64,000 nt of DNA from Camelus bactrianus. Its lineage: Eukaryota > Chordata > Mammalia > Artiodactyla > Camelidae. Shown here piece by piece: positions 12,265-23,999 of this stretch (positions are counted from its first letter, which is position 1; every line of letters starts with the position of its first letter). Made by a program: the position numbers and the translations under genes. Below the pieces are notes generated by a model. That model was not told where the DNA came from. It saw only the letters and a list, made by a program, of their open reading frames with translations, and searched no databases. The DNA is taken from NCBI RefSeq assembly GCF_048773025.1, contig NC_133544.1, positions 78,777,001 through 78,841,000 of the forward strand. The letters are read 5' to 3'.

Positions 12265-13065
12265 TTTTTATAACATTTTTATAACACTTCTGACCCAAAT
12301 GTGTGGGTTTTTTCTGACACCAACTGATTCTCTAACTCTCCAGATACCAACTGGGTGTCCTACAGCCCATTCAATTCAGTTCTCACACTCCCTGGAGTTA
12401 GTGTCACATGCTACAAGTTAAGGACTCAGTCCCACAAAACTGCTTCCACTTCAGATGCCAGTTGCAAGTCCCAGGTTGTCACCTGTACTTCTGACCTACC
12501 AGCTATAAAGTTGGGGGTTCCCACAACTCCCTCCTCAGTTTCAGTCATTTGCTAGAATGACTCACAGAACTCAGGAAAGCTCTTTACTTACTATTACTGG
12601 TTTATAATAAACAGCACAATTCAGGAACAGCCAAATGGAAGAGATGCATAGAAGGTACTGGGTGAGGGAGGCACACAGATCTTCTGTACCTTCTTCATGT
12701 GTGCCACCTGCCAGCACCTTGATGTGTTCACCAACCCAAAGGTCTTCAAACCCAGTCATTGAGGGGTTTTTATGGAGGCCCCATTACATAGGCATTGTTG
12801 ATTAAATCACAGGCAGTTGATGGTTGATTCAGTGCTAGCCCTTCTCCCCTCCCCAGGGAAAGTCTTAACACTCTAATCCATGCCTTGGTCTTCCTGGGGA
12901 CCAGCCCCCATCCTGAAGCTATCTGGGAGACCCTGGCCACCAGTCATCTCACACGTGTACAAAAGACACTCTTATCACTCCAGAGATTCCACGGGCTTTA
13001 CGTGCTGTGCTCTAGGAACCAGGACAAAAATCAAATATTTATTTTTTATTATATCATAAAGGATA
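12265..13065 (-). mobile_element. Old solo LTR fossil of an endogenous retrovirus, reverse
   Basis: Read on the minus strand, the segment has an LTR layout: a start near TATGATATAATAAAAAATAA at 13062, a TATA-like box in CATAAAAACCCCTCAATG near 12770, and a polyadenylation-like TTTATTATAAACCAG near 12605. It follows a retroviral LTR family I recognise by sequence but cannot name with certainty. No internal genes adjoin it. Old, diverged copy. Confidence 0.65.
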
Positions 13066-13504
13066 AGTTAGGGGTAGGGAGAGGAGACCTGAGAGTGAAA
13101 TTAAATTCATTCAGAGTTGGAGGGGCTGCAACGGGTGGCTAGAAAGAAAAAGTGGATCCATTTACTAGATAGGGGGAAATTGAATAGGGCTTTTTCTGGC
13201 AGAGAGGGAGTAAAGAGGAGCTGGGCAGAACCCACTGGAGGCGAGGGCCTTCAGATAGTCCTGTAACTGAAGACATGGCTGTTTTGGCCTGTCTCTGATA
13301 GGTTAGATTTTTTAGCCTCACTAGAAAAGATTGGAAAATCCCAACATAGTTTCAGGTTGAAAGTGTTAGGAATCAGATTTCTATGCAGATTGTAGGCAAC
13401 TTGTTAATATTTAATAAAAGGAGGAAAGCTGGATTCATAAATAAGCAGTGACTTATAAATTACCTACCTGTAGATGTCCCCTACTGTCAGTTAATTACTC
13501 TAAG

Positions 13505-13757
13505 TCAAAGTTTCTCAAAAATTTGGATGATGACTCATGTAAAGCATGTGTTACATTGCAGTGTAATATATAATACAGACGGACAAACACAGTCTGCATA
13601 GTTTCACAATAAGTTTCTGCTTGGAATGCTTTTCATTCCATTACCTTTCATTCCATTTTCTTACCTTCTATTTAAAAGGCATATTTTGAACCACGAAATT
13701 GATTTCATAATTAGCGGATGCGCTGCTACCACTTGTTTGAAAACATTGCTCTAACAG
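13505..13757 (+). mobile_element. hAT-type DNA transposon remnant (MER58-like)
   Basis: AAAGTTTCTCAAAAATTTGG at the left and ACTTGTTTGAAAACATTGCT at the right are complementary-type hAT ends. The interior GACTCATGTAAAGCATGTGT and ATTGATTTCATAATTAGCGG fits a MER58-like element. Family name tentative. Confidence 0.6.
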
Positions 13758-14094
13758 TTTTACTAAAATTATGATCTCAAAACTAGTCTGCAGGAGAGGT
13801 ACAGGTGCAAAGTAAAGGAGTAAAGGTCTTCTGTCCCAGGGTCTCAGTCCAAGATGGGGAAACACCGATCCCTTCAATAATGATAACACACGGAAGTGTA
13901 AGGAAGAATGAACCCTAAGTGAAGCAAATGGGAGAAAGTGATCCTTCACTCTTCTCGATGTGCCAGTGTCATGATGTGACTGAGTAGTGACAGAGCAGTT
14001 CCAGGGTTTTTATTTGGTACCTGTTCATGGATTAGGTGCAGACTTTTGTCTTTGAATATGGTGGTTTAGTAGGGGAAAGAGGAGTTGACATCAT

Positions 14095-14395
14095 TTGTTT
14101 ATTTGTTCATTTATTCATTCAACATTCATTTTCATCAAATAAGATAGATACTGGAGATACAGAGGTGAACAGACACATGCCCCCTCCCCTCATGGAGCTT
14201 AGACAAATGGGAGAGACCAATACTAAAGCAACATACACAAATGTCTATACACAGATTGCGACAGAGGCTATAAAGGAAATAGACCATGAGAAAGAAAACA
14301 GCAAGAACCCAATTTATATGGGGAGGGGTAGTTTTGGGAAGACCTCGCGGGGTAAGTGGAGATATGAAAGCTGAATTGGAGGTGTCAGGCAAAAG
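14095..14395 (-). mobile_element. L2 LINE 3' remnant, reverse
   Basis: The (ATTC/ATTT) tail at 14099-14125, then ATACTGGAGATACAGAGGTG, CCCCTCATGGAGCTTAGACA and GGGAGAGACCAATACTAAAG are classic reversed L2 3' end. Confidence 0.85.
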
Positions 14396-14937
14396 TGACA
14401 TTTTTTTAAAGTAACTGTGTCATATGTTGACATAAGCATAGAGTATTTCCGAATGAAGAGCTAAAACTTCAGCAGTAGAAATAAGTAATATATCCTCCCA
14501 GAGGAAGGGAAGGAAAGGCTCATGAAGTGGAGAGGGAAAGTGAGCAGAGCTGCCATCCACGGCACCAGTGGTCAGGTCCGCAGCCAGTGTTGGAGGCTGC
14601 TGTTTGGCCCAATAGAACAGAGTCCATTGTCCACCTTACAGAGCAGCCAGGGACCATCCTTGCTGGTATCTCTTGAAAACGATCATCATATGTTTCTCTC
14701 CTTCTCTCCTACCACCCCCTCCCTTTAGACAGTGTCAGTGTCTCTTGTTCCATGTTTTGGCAGTGTGTAAAGTGGACGTGTTTCGTAACAAATTACCTTA
14801 CCAATTGGGTGCATCTCCTGGTCTAGGTTAGTTCCTGTTCCTTTTGAAATTATTTGCCCTTCCTTTGAAACTTTCTGCCAATATTTTGCTAAACCATTGT
14901 CTGGCATTTCTGTATTTACACCCAGGGGAGTGTTTGT

Positions 14938-14969
14938 TTCTATTTTCGTCTTCATCTTTTGTTGAACAC
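14938..14969 (+). repeat. 32-bp local direct repeat, copy 1
   Basis: The 32 bases starting TTCTATTTTCGTCTTCATCT recur at 15581-15612 with one difference (G to A at the 11th base). Similarity continues weakly for about 40 bp after it. Source family not recognised. Confidence 0.85.
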
Positions 14970-15580
14970 GGTATTCATGACAGTTATAATTTTGGGGAGT
15001 GTCAGGAATGACTACATGTAGGTACTTAATAAGGAATGAAAATCTATAGAAAGAGATTGCAATCAGACATTTATTTTCTAAAGGACACTTTTTCTTGGTC
15101 AATTTTTCTGCCTTGTGGATTAAACTCTTGATTTGTAATAAGATCATCCATTCATGAAATCAGATATTGGGTCTTGGCACTACATTTGGTTCTTCTACAG
15201 CGTGTGGTATCGAGCTCTGAAAGGTGTGCTATATGAATGCTGTATGAAAAATGCTATATGAGAAACCATAGGAATCTGTCCCTAGCTGTCCTTACATAGG
15301 ATCTGTTGTGCAGTGTAGAGGGCGACCTGGTAGATTGCATGGAGGGTGGATGTAGGATGTTGTGGTAGCCCCCAGGGAGTGCGTGCCTGAAGGGGCCTCA
15401 TGAAGATGATGGATGGGGACTAGAGATGTGCCTGAGAATCCACATTTCAGGAGATAGGACACAATGGATATTCCTTACTGTTTCATGAAATTCTCTTTTT
15501 ACTTCCTCTCCCACCCCACAAAGGGCAGGGAATCTTCTCTTTCCTTGAAAGTATGTTTTGAAGCAGAGTATCTCTAGGGC

Positions 15581-15612
15581 TTCTATTTTCATCTTCATCT
15601 TTTGTTGAACAC
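15581..15612 (+). repeat. 32-bp local direct repeat, copy 2
   Basis: This is the partner of 14938-14969, offset by 643 bp in the same orientation. Confidence 0.85.
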
Positions 15613-16829
15613 AACATTTGTGATATTTACAGTCTTGAGAAAGACGAGGAAATCTCTAGTTTCCCCAGCAGTTGAAGGTACGAGATTCCTATGTCTGAAC
15701 CCCAGATCTCAGGGACCCTCTCCCTATGTGCTATTTATTCCAGTCACCGCCCAACTCAAGCAAAATTCCACTCTTTAGTATTCACAGGTGACAGTTTTCT
15801 AGCCTCTGAATATCACCAGTGATCTCACTGCTTCACAAATTAGCCCTTTTCATTCTTGGACCATTTTAGTCATTGGAAAGATTTTTCTTATATTTAATCA
15901 CAACCTACCCTTTCTATCCAAATCCCCAATTTTCTCCTTCCTTTGATATTAAAGCCTTTCAAAGTTTAGGAAGGTCTCCTGGCTCCTCACACATCCACTG
16001 TTCTTTCACATGTTCCTTCTGGAAAATAGTTGGACCTCCTTGCCGTTCTGACTTCCCCTTCTTAGAATGTACTCTTACTTATCACTGCTCTGCTTAACAT
16101 GACTGTCTACCTGACCCCTGTTATGTCTGAACTTTTTCTTTTCCTTGTACCCAGTGCCCATTTACTTTGTTTTGAAAAAAATTCTAAGAATTATATGACT
16201 AATAATATTTATTCAGTAAGGTTAACAACTTAGAAATAAAAAAAAAAAACAAGGGAAAGGAAAGAAGAATGAAAACATACCAGCTGTTAATTACTTAATG
16301 TAATTGTTTTGTTGAACTTTGTTTATTGAGATTACTGGAAGCCAAGGTAAAAGGGGAAACATAGTAATTTATATAGGTCTTGTGATCCGAATAGAAAAAC
16401 CATTCCAGTTCTTTAGAGAAGGCAGTGTTTTCTCTAAGGGTACTCAATTCTTAAAAAGTGTTTCTCACGTGGATTCTTTAGCACACACAAAGCATAATGA
16501 AAATGACCTCTCCAACAGTCTGAGAAAAAAAGCAAAAATGATGTTCACGTGACCACTTCTAACAATGACCTTCAGTAGATGCTCTTGGCATAACATCTGA
16601 GCACAGCTCAAACTTCCCTTGTAACAGCTCTTTCAACACTCTTCACCATTTCCTGATCCTAAAGATCCTTCCCACTTCATGTTAAAGTTTTTGTGAACTG
16701 AATATTGTACACCTAGAATCCTTTCTCCCAGGCAAACGTGTCTGCCGTGTTATGGATTTGGTCGGTTTAGGTGATGATTCATGGGAGTTATTTTTTTTCT
16801 CTTTGGTTTGTGTCCATTTCTATCCAGTT

Positions 16830-17300
16830 GGAGTCACATTAGGAGAATTAACAGGTGTTAATTTTAACAACTGTCATCATGCACCCCCTGCCTCCAGTCT
16901 TTACCTTCTCCTGGAGAGTACAGATAGGCTTACAATCCGATTTCCTGCAGTTTGGACCTTAACGGTGGGACAGGGCAGTGCTGCTCAAAGCTCTGCATGA
17001 ACCACCCTCCCCAGGGAGTGGGAGCGTCCCTCAGACCGCGGGCAGGGACGCGCAGTTCCCGTTACACTTGCCAGACCACGGAGATCGCAGGCCTGCTGCC
17101 CATCCAATATGATCATCGTTATTTAATGCTCTTCAAAGGTCAGAGCCAAAATAAACAATCTGCCAGCCAAGCAAGTGACACCAGCCTTTACCACAGGCGT
17201 TTGGAGGCCGCCTTGCTATTTAGTAGCAGCAACTTGGGTCATATTCTTGTCTGCTTCCATCAATCTGGCCAGGCTGCTGCCTCCTGCTGTCTTCCCACAA
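16830..17300. promoter_or_regulatory. Non-repetitive block with enhancer-like motif density (speculative)
   Basis: The block is free of recognised repeats and has more CpG and G+C than its surroundings (GACCGCGGGCAGGGACGCGC). It contains an uninterrupted run of factor-like words: ATCATCGTTATTTAATGC (homeodomain-like), CAAAGGTCAGAG (nuclear-receptor half site AGGTCA) and AAAATAAACAAT (forkhead-like). Such mixtures are typical of conserved non-coding elements, but motif matches of this size occur often by chance. No conservation data are available here. Confidence 0.3.
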
Positions 17301-17539
17301 CAACTTTTTTTGTTTTTTGCCAATTCTGTCTTGCCTCCTCCCCCTCCCCCCTTCCTAATATTAGTTACCTTGGTATATGTTTGTTTGTTTCTTTCTTTCT
17401 TTTTGAATTTAAACAATGAAAAGGATTGAATTAATTGTACTAGTGAGAGATAAAAGTATGCACGGAAGGCTGTTGGGGGCTTCTGAATTTTGGATTCCTG
17501 GCTCACCCTTAAAACTCCACTCCCCTTAGCAATAAAGAA

Positions 17540-17770
17540 TAGTATGGTAGTCAAAAGCAAAAAGTCAAGACTCTGAGTTTAAATCTTGACTGCCACTTAC
17601 TAGCTGAATAATCTTGGGCAATTTACTTAACTTCGCTGAGCTTCCTTTTCTTCGTTATAAAATGCATTTATTAATAAAAGCTTCCCTCATGGATTTGAAA
17701 TTTGGTAGTTCATGGAAAGTGCTTAGAACAGTGCGTGACTCAATGTGTTAGCTGCTATTATTATTATCAG
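17540..17770 (+). mobile_element. MIR SINE remnant
   Basis: GACTGCCACTTACTAGCTGA, CTTGGGCAATTTACTTAACT and GTGCTTAGAACAGTGCGTGA are diagnostic. The 3' end has a short TTA repeat. Confidence 0.9.
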
Positions 17771-17985
17771 GCTGCAAAAATCATATCAAGATGTCAGCCT
17801 CATATGAAGATCACTCTGAGTTGTGGCTATCTGGGAGGAAGTTGTGTGGGATTGCTTCTGGAGAGGGACAATAGCAAAGCCCCACAAGCCACAAACCATC
17901 CAGCAAGGTGAACTTTTTTCTTTTTAACCTGGGGATAAAATGGAGGAAAATTGTGATGACTCAGAAATATCTGAACCCTAGGGGC

Positions 17986-18509
17986 TGTGAATGAAAAATA
18001 TTGCCAGCTATATCAGTAAACAAAGGATGCTGTGGCCATCAAGTCATCAGCTGCTACCGCCCCCCTACCCCAGCAGTGAGGGGAGGGAACTCAGGATGTG
18101 GACAAGCAGGCAGCCCGGCCTCTGTAGCCACCCCCATAGGTGCCTCCTGAGGGAACTCAGGATACTGGCCCTAGACAGCTAGGTACATATCAAAGATTTA
18201 AGTGAGCCCAGGCTTTTGCACCTTCCCATACACAGAAAAGCGCTAAGTTCCTTAACTTGAGGTATCTGGTTTTCTTTAACAGTAATCTTTTGATGTTCAA
18301 GCTATCTGGAGTTTTGTGGCAAAACTCCTATATAACCTGGCTCCTCCCCTGCCTCTTTGGAGCAGGCTCTTAGAGCCATCTGAGAGGCCACCTCCCATGC
18401 TTGAATCCTCGCAAAGTCCATTGAATAAAACATAACTCTCATCTTTTAGGTTGTGCCTATGTAGTTTATCTGACGGAACCCATGGCCAAATCCATTGTTC
18501 ATTCTAACA
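17986..18509 (+). mobile_element. Solo LTR fossil of an endogenous retrovirus
   Basis: The segment starts TGTGAATGAAAAATATTGCC and ends TTCATTCTAACA (TG...CA). It contains a TATA box (CCTATATAACCTGG, about 18329), an R-region-like GGAGCAGGCTCTTAGAGCCA, and AATAAA in CATTGAATAAAACATAAC near 18424. Size (524 bp) and order are those of an LTR. No internal region or second LTR is present. I could not define a target duplication. Younger-looking than the other two LTRs; family not assigned. Confidence 0.7.
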
Positions 18510-18605
18510 GAAGGGATATTCAGTTGGGGTATGCACAAATTTTGCTCCATCTTCTTACCAGGGCCTAGTGTCTGGGCACAGCCTCCATTTTCCAAGGCAG
18601 GGGGA

Positions 18606-18815
18606 CAAGGTGGCCTGGTGGACTTTGGAGCCAGACCTAGCAGGCTTTGATTCTTAGCTTAGGTTAATTTGTTAAACTTTTTGAGCTTCAGTTTCCTTCT
18701 CTATGAAGTAGCAATTATAATTCTGACATTACAGGGTGGTTTTGAGACTAAAGATGGCAGCACGTGTGAAATATCCTGCATAGTGTCTGGCTTTAGAAGA
18801 TATTTGACATTCGTT
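18606..18815 (+). mobile_element. MIR SINE remnant
   Basis: GACTTTGGAGCCAGACCTAG and GAGCTTCAGTTTCCTTCTCT are MIR core phrases. A MER5A copy follows closely. Confidence 0.8.
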
Positions 18816-18884
18816 AGCTTCCTTCCCTTTCGTCTCCTGATTCTTTCCTTTTTGCTTAATTTATTAAGAAAGCCCCAGTATAGG

Positions 18885-19055
18885 AAATTATTTAAAGGAG
18901 TGCTTTCAAATTTAATATGCGTACATATCACCTGGGGCTCCTTTTAAGCTGCAGATTCTGATTCAGCTGGTCTGGTGTGGGACCTGAGTCTGCACGTCTC
19001 ATTGGTCCCCACATGATACCACTGTTGTGTCTGAGGCCCTCACTTAGCGTAGCCC
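18885..19055 (+). mobile_element. MER5A-type hAT-Charlie transposon remnant
   Basis: CATATCACCTGGGGCTCCTT, GATTCTGATTCAGCTGGTCT and GTGGGACCTGAGTCTGCACG are the MER5A core. Non-coding and non-autonomous. The terminal inverted repeats are eroded. Confidence 0.85.
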
Positions 19056-20629
19056 AGAGGGTACCACTCTTTCCTCCCTTTGTATCTCGTTATTACCTGT
19101 TGGATTCATGTTAGCATTTTAATAGTCTTATCACACACATCTGCACATCCAGGATCATTATTGGAGAAATATCAAAGGTTGTGTGTTATCACGCACCTAA
19201 GAAGGTTCTTCCTCATCCAATATAGATAGTAATGGTTGAGGTCTGGAGAAAATCTATCATAGACACTTTCTCATATTTCCCATGAGCCTGGAACCTAAAA
19301 CTGTTACACATAAAACACGGTGTTCCTGCCTTGTTGAAGGCCTCCTCTCAGAATCTGGGTCCCTCCATGGCTCAGACTGCAGGTCAGTTAGGTTAGAGAA
19401 GTCGTCTTTTTTTGTCTCTCTCTTTAGAGTTTGGGGAGAGACGACTGGAAGACTGTGCTCACTAAGCACCCCAAAATTTTTAGAGCCATGTCTCCCAACA
19501 ACTAGCCTTCTCTGGATTCATTAGACTGTGTTCTCTTTAATGTACCTGGATTAAGGCGTCCACTTTTGTTCTTTTTTGAGTGATATACCCTTGTGAGTGC
19601 ATACCCTTTGATGGTTCTAGATTTTCGCAGGTTTTTCAGATTTGGTTTTGAGAATCCTCTTCAATGTTGTTTCTTTGTAGTTCCTCATCCTGTAAATATT
19701 TGAACTCCTCCTTTTTCCTTTCCTGCATTATTTACTGGAACTTTTCAGCCTGAACCATCAGAGTCGGTTGCATCTGCTGTGCTCATTTGGGAACTGGCTG
19801 TCATTGTCCTCAGGCAACTTTTCTTGAAGTGAAAAATGTGAAAGTTACTAATCTCTTTGAGTTAGAGATGTGAAAAAGAAATAATAGCCTCCTTCTTCTT
19901 TTTCTAATTAAAGCAAGCCTACTTTTTTTTTTTTTTCCTTAGAACACTCCAAAGTGTCTGCAAGTTAGAGCTTGGTCACCAACCATCTTACAAAACAAAG
20001 CAAGTCTATATTAGCCTCTTTTAGACTTACCTAAGTGTTATTTCATGAAGTTTCTCTTACTTGGCTGGGGTCTAACTGATAGGCTTGCCAGTTTGGAGAA
20101 GAATTTGAAAATAGCCCGAGGTAAGAACCCAGGCAGTTCGAAAATTAGGGTGGAGAAGGATTGCAGGGGGAGAAAGTTGAGAAGATATTTGCGATAAAAA
20201 AACGTCAGGGGAGCCATTAGCATTGGCACCTTATCTAGATGCATCAATCAGGGTCATAATAGAAATGCAACGGCACACTCAGTAATCACGGGCAGTTTAT
20301 TTCACAGGGATTATTTATAAAGGTGGAGGTATAGGGGAAAGCTAGGACTAGTTGTAGCTGAGTTGTTACTGCCCTTGGGTCCGAAAGTGACCTCGGCAGG
20401 GTGACCTCACTCCCTCCCCCACCATTCTCCATTTCCTGCCAGAGTCTTCTGTTGGAAGAACCTGGTGGGGAGCAGAGGACACAGGAGCCTCTTGATGTAG
20501 TTCATGCTGGGCAGCCTTCCGGGAGATGGTAGGATGGAGGTGGGTGGACAGCAAATCTAGGGGACAAGTCGTTGTCTGGCACGCTGGTTTTACACTTTCC
20601 TTTCTTGTTCACCTGATGACAATGTCAAT

Positions 20630-20722
20630 ATTGTGAGCTCCTTGAGGGAGGACGCTGACTGACCTGTGCACTTATCTGTAGGACACTAATATTTAAATGA
20701 CTGTTGAATGAATGAATGGGGG
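20630..20722 (+). mobile_element. L2 LINE 3' end
   Basis: TGTGAGCTCCTTGAGGGAGG followed by CTGTTGAATGAATGAATGG is the terminal L2 phrase in + orientation. Confidence 0.8.
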
Positions 20723-21500
20723 GCTGTTCATTTCCTTCCTTTCTTTCAGCTTGCACTCAGAGTGGCCGACAGTAGCTGGATAATGCTGTCTTGGTTGAGG
20801 GTCTGTGTTCTCAACAGCAAGGCTTCCCATAGGAAAATGTGAACATTTTGTCTATGTAATTATTCTACTTCTAACAGTAGCATTAGTAAAACTATAAAAC
20901 AGAGATAAAGTTTATGGTATTAATATCTTGAACTCTTTTTGTATTATTATGATTGTTTTGATACGTATCCAGGTTTAGCTAGGCAAAGCATTCATGAGAC
21001 TTTAGCCCTTCTCAGTGACTGTTAAACCTAACCCTGTTGTTTCTGCTCTTACTGGAGCCCCACTGGCTAGCAGATGGGTAAGCTGTTTGATTTGGGAGCC
21101 CAAGTAACTTTCGGTTCTCTCCCAGGCTGCTTCAAGAACAGAACCACACAAAGGGCTAAATTAGCCTCATCAACTATCTTCAGTAGCTTTAAAAGAAGAT
21201 CTATAAATAATGCCAGGTTTCTCCTAACTGTGCAGAGGGCAGGAGTGAAAATAGAAACTAGTTTATTGGCTACAAACTTTGGAAAAGTTTTTCATGTAGT
21301 CAAATTGTCTTCCCTAATGGTTCTCAGACATTAGTATTTTGCAGGAAAGGATAGAGCTAAATGCCATAAGTGACTAGTAATTTGGAGGCACCTGGGGTTC
21401 TGGAAGCGCTCAGGAGTAGGAGCAGAAGAAAATACATTGGTGGAGGGGGAATGAATTCCTTTTGGGTTAGAGTTTTGCTGTTCTTGCCTGAGGGTTCTCA

Positions 21501-21541
21501 GGTTGTGTGTGTGTGTGTTTGTGTGTGTTTGTGGGGTGGGG
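21501..21541 (+). repeat. (GT)n microsatellite, interrupted
   Basis: Two GT runs joined by TTT spacers and followed by a G-rich stretch. Confidence 0.92.
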
Positions 21542-22602
21542 AACAGAAGTGGGTGAGCCTCAGAATCCCTCAGGCATCAGGGCAAAAGATGACTTTGTCC
21601 TTTGCTAAATAGAATTGGGTCCTCGAATTTGATTCTGTCTGTTCTTGAAGTTAACTTCCAGTAGGCTTCTTTCCATATACTTTTGTTAATATGTCCTTCT
21701 TATTCTCATGAAATCTGTTGATATTTTATATAATTCAAGTGTATATGAAGTATTTAGTGTCATTGCAAGTCACTCTGCCTGACTACAACTCTGGGAGGAC
21801 ATTTTCTGATTCTATTTCCAGTGTCCTCAAAGACAGAAAGGGAGAGGCAGGCTCGGATGTACCTGCTCCCTCACATCACCTAGAATGACAGGCATTCTCG
21901 GCCCCCACTTACCTCCCCTGCTGCTCAGGTCCCTCCATTATTGGTTCTCCGAGTTGAGGGTATACCATTTCCGGCTAAGGTTCTGGGCCTAGTTCTGAGT
22001 TTTGCTTTATTGTCAGAAGCATGCACGTTTTTCCTTAAACACAGGATTTGAGGCTTAGAAAAACTTGTTTCTAGTTTCATCTCATCTAATAACCATTTAG
22101 GATTTGACCTTTTTGCTTTTAGCATGTGGGTGAAGGGTTAGGGCCACTGGGAGAGCCAACTTGTGGGCCTGCCGTTCAAGTTTATACTACAAGCATGTTT
22201 TGTTTGGCAGGCAGGGATTCCCCTCTCCGCCCACCCCCAAAGTTTAGACTGAAATGTTCTAAATGGAACACACACTCTCCTGTTTGTCTCAAGCTCCACT
22301 ACTCCTTATTGCTGAATTGATTCTCGAGCATCCAGAATCTTTTAAGTTCTCTCTTTCCCTGAACAGTTTAAAAAATGGTCCTGAATTCCAGAATAATTAT
22401 ACCTGTTTTAACATTTGGCTTGAGATTTAGCTACTTTCTCGTGTAAATCAAATGATTCTTTATTCATTTCATAAAAATAATCAAATTAAAAGGTGTTTAC
22501 TTCTTTAGAGTTTTGGGGATGTTTTGATCTAACTCATTGGACAATCACAATAATCCCATAGCCAGGGAGGTAGGTATTTTTTCCGATATTGTGGGTGGGA
22601 GG

Positions 22603-22925
22603 TGATATAGCATGGTGATAAGAGTATGTGCTCTGGGGTTAGAGAAGTTGAGTTTGAATTTCAGCTTTGGTAATTACTAGCCTAGTTTCAGCTAATAAAC
22701 CCACTCAGTTTCCTGATCTATAAAATGAGGAGGAGATACCTATCTTACACGGTCTTACACGAGAAGTAAATGATTAATTCATGTAAAACAATAACAACAG
22801 TACCTGGCACATAGTAGGTGGTCAATAAATCCCAACTGTGAAAACTGTTATTGTTATAGATGAAGAAATGGAAACTCAGAAAAATTAAGCAGTCTGTCTA
22901 AGGTCACGTAGCTAGTTGGCAGGAG
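22603..22925 (+). mobile_element. MIR SINE remnant
   Basis: AGTATGTGCTCTGGGGTTAG, CAGTTTCCTGATCTATAAAA and CAGTACCTGGCACATAGTAG cover nearly the full MIR length. The final part (CTCAGAAAAATTAAGCAGTC, AGGTCACGTAGCTAGTTGGC) is a second MIR-like piece in reverse. Confidence 0.88.
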
Positions 22926-23469
22926 AGTTGGGGCTTTAAGCAAGATTTGAAAACTTCTGGTACTTTTTCTTTCCTCTGTATTTACTACTGAATTCCTCAT
23001 GTCTTCTGGGGGACTGTAAAATGAGTCATCCTTTCTTTCAACTTTCTTATCTTCATTTTCTTTTTGTTTCCTCATATTTAGAACTCCTGGATGTAGTCTG
23101 TTCAGTAATGAGATCCATCTGTCAGAACTCAGCATCAGAGACAGCAGTGAAGTGTAGGGATGTCCACCGCCTTTGACACTGGGATGCTGGGATCCCCTGG
23201 AGTCCTCTGAATTTTGTCGAGATAGTCTAGAAAAGTGAACATCATATTCTTGTTAAAGTATACAGTTGTTGCCATACAGTCAGAGACTTTGAAATATAGT
23301 AAGCATCTACTTCTTGCTGCTTTAGTTTCTTTCCTCTTTAGAGAGCGAATGCTTCAATTTTGGTGCTCTCATTTGTCATTTCACATCTCTGAGGTAGTGT
23401 ATAATAGATTATGTTATCTCCATTTGTCCGGGGAAGGTCGGGGGATATGGGGAGATTATTAATAGAGTC

Positions 23470-23655
23470 CGGTGTGAAAAGACACAGGCTTTGGAGGCAG
23501 GCAGGTGAGGTTCAAATCCTGGCTCCTCCACTTTCTGCTGTGCGTCTCCAAGTCCCGTTGTCCTCATCGGTATAACGAGGATAAGCAGAGGGCTGTTTGG
23601 AGGCCTAAAGGAGAGTCTGCCTGGTATGGAGCGTGTACATATGACTGTTCCTGCT
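23470..23655 (+). mobile_element. MIR SINE remnant
   Basis: GGCTTTGGAGGCAGGCAGGT, CAAATCCTGGCTCCTCCACT and GAGCGTGTACAT at the end follow the MIR order. Confidence 0.82.
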
Positions 23656-23999
23656 GTTGCGGGGAGGGGACTGTTCACATTAGCACTTGGTCACGGTTGT
23701 TTGGGAATATAGGTCTCCTCCTTCCACACGGCATTCCTCACCTGGGTATCTTGTTTCTTTACGTTTTAAAATCCAAGTGTTTTGACCTTCTGCTTACTAA
23801 TTTATTTTTAATGTGCCTGTTAGGGAAGGTCTCTGGCACTGGCGTGTTCAGCAGGCCATGCACGATGCCCCTTATGTCAAAGTGCCTCATGTCACGAGGC
23901 AAAGTTAATGTTAGTGAATCCAACAAGGAATATGACACTTACAGAATCTGTCAGATGATGCTTGGGCAGCTGTTCTCAGAAAGTGAAAGCAGCAAGCGC

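Noticed and set aside
20265-20560. Possible LTR or MER-type remnant around GGTCATAATAGAAATGCAAC
   Set aside because: It has a faint resemblance to an LTR-derived repeat, but no boundaries, box elements or family-specific phrases I can support.
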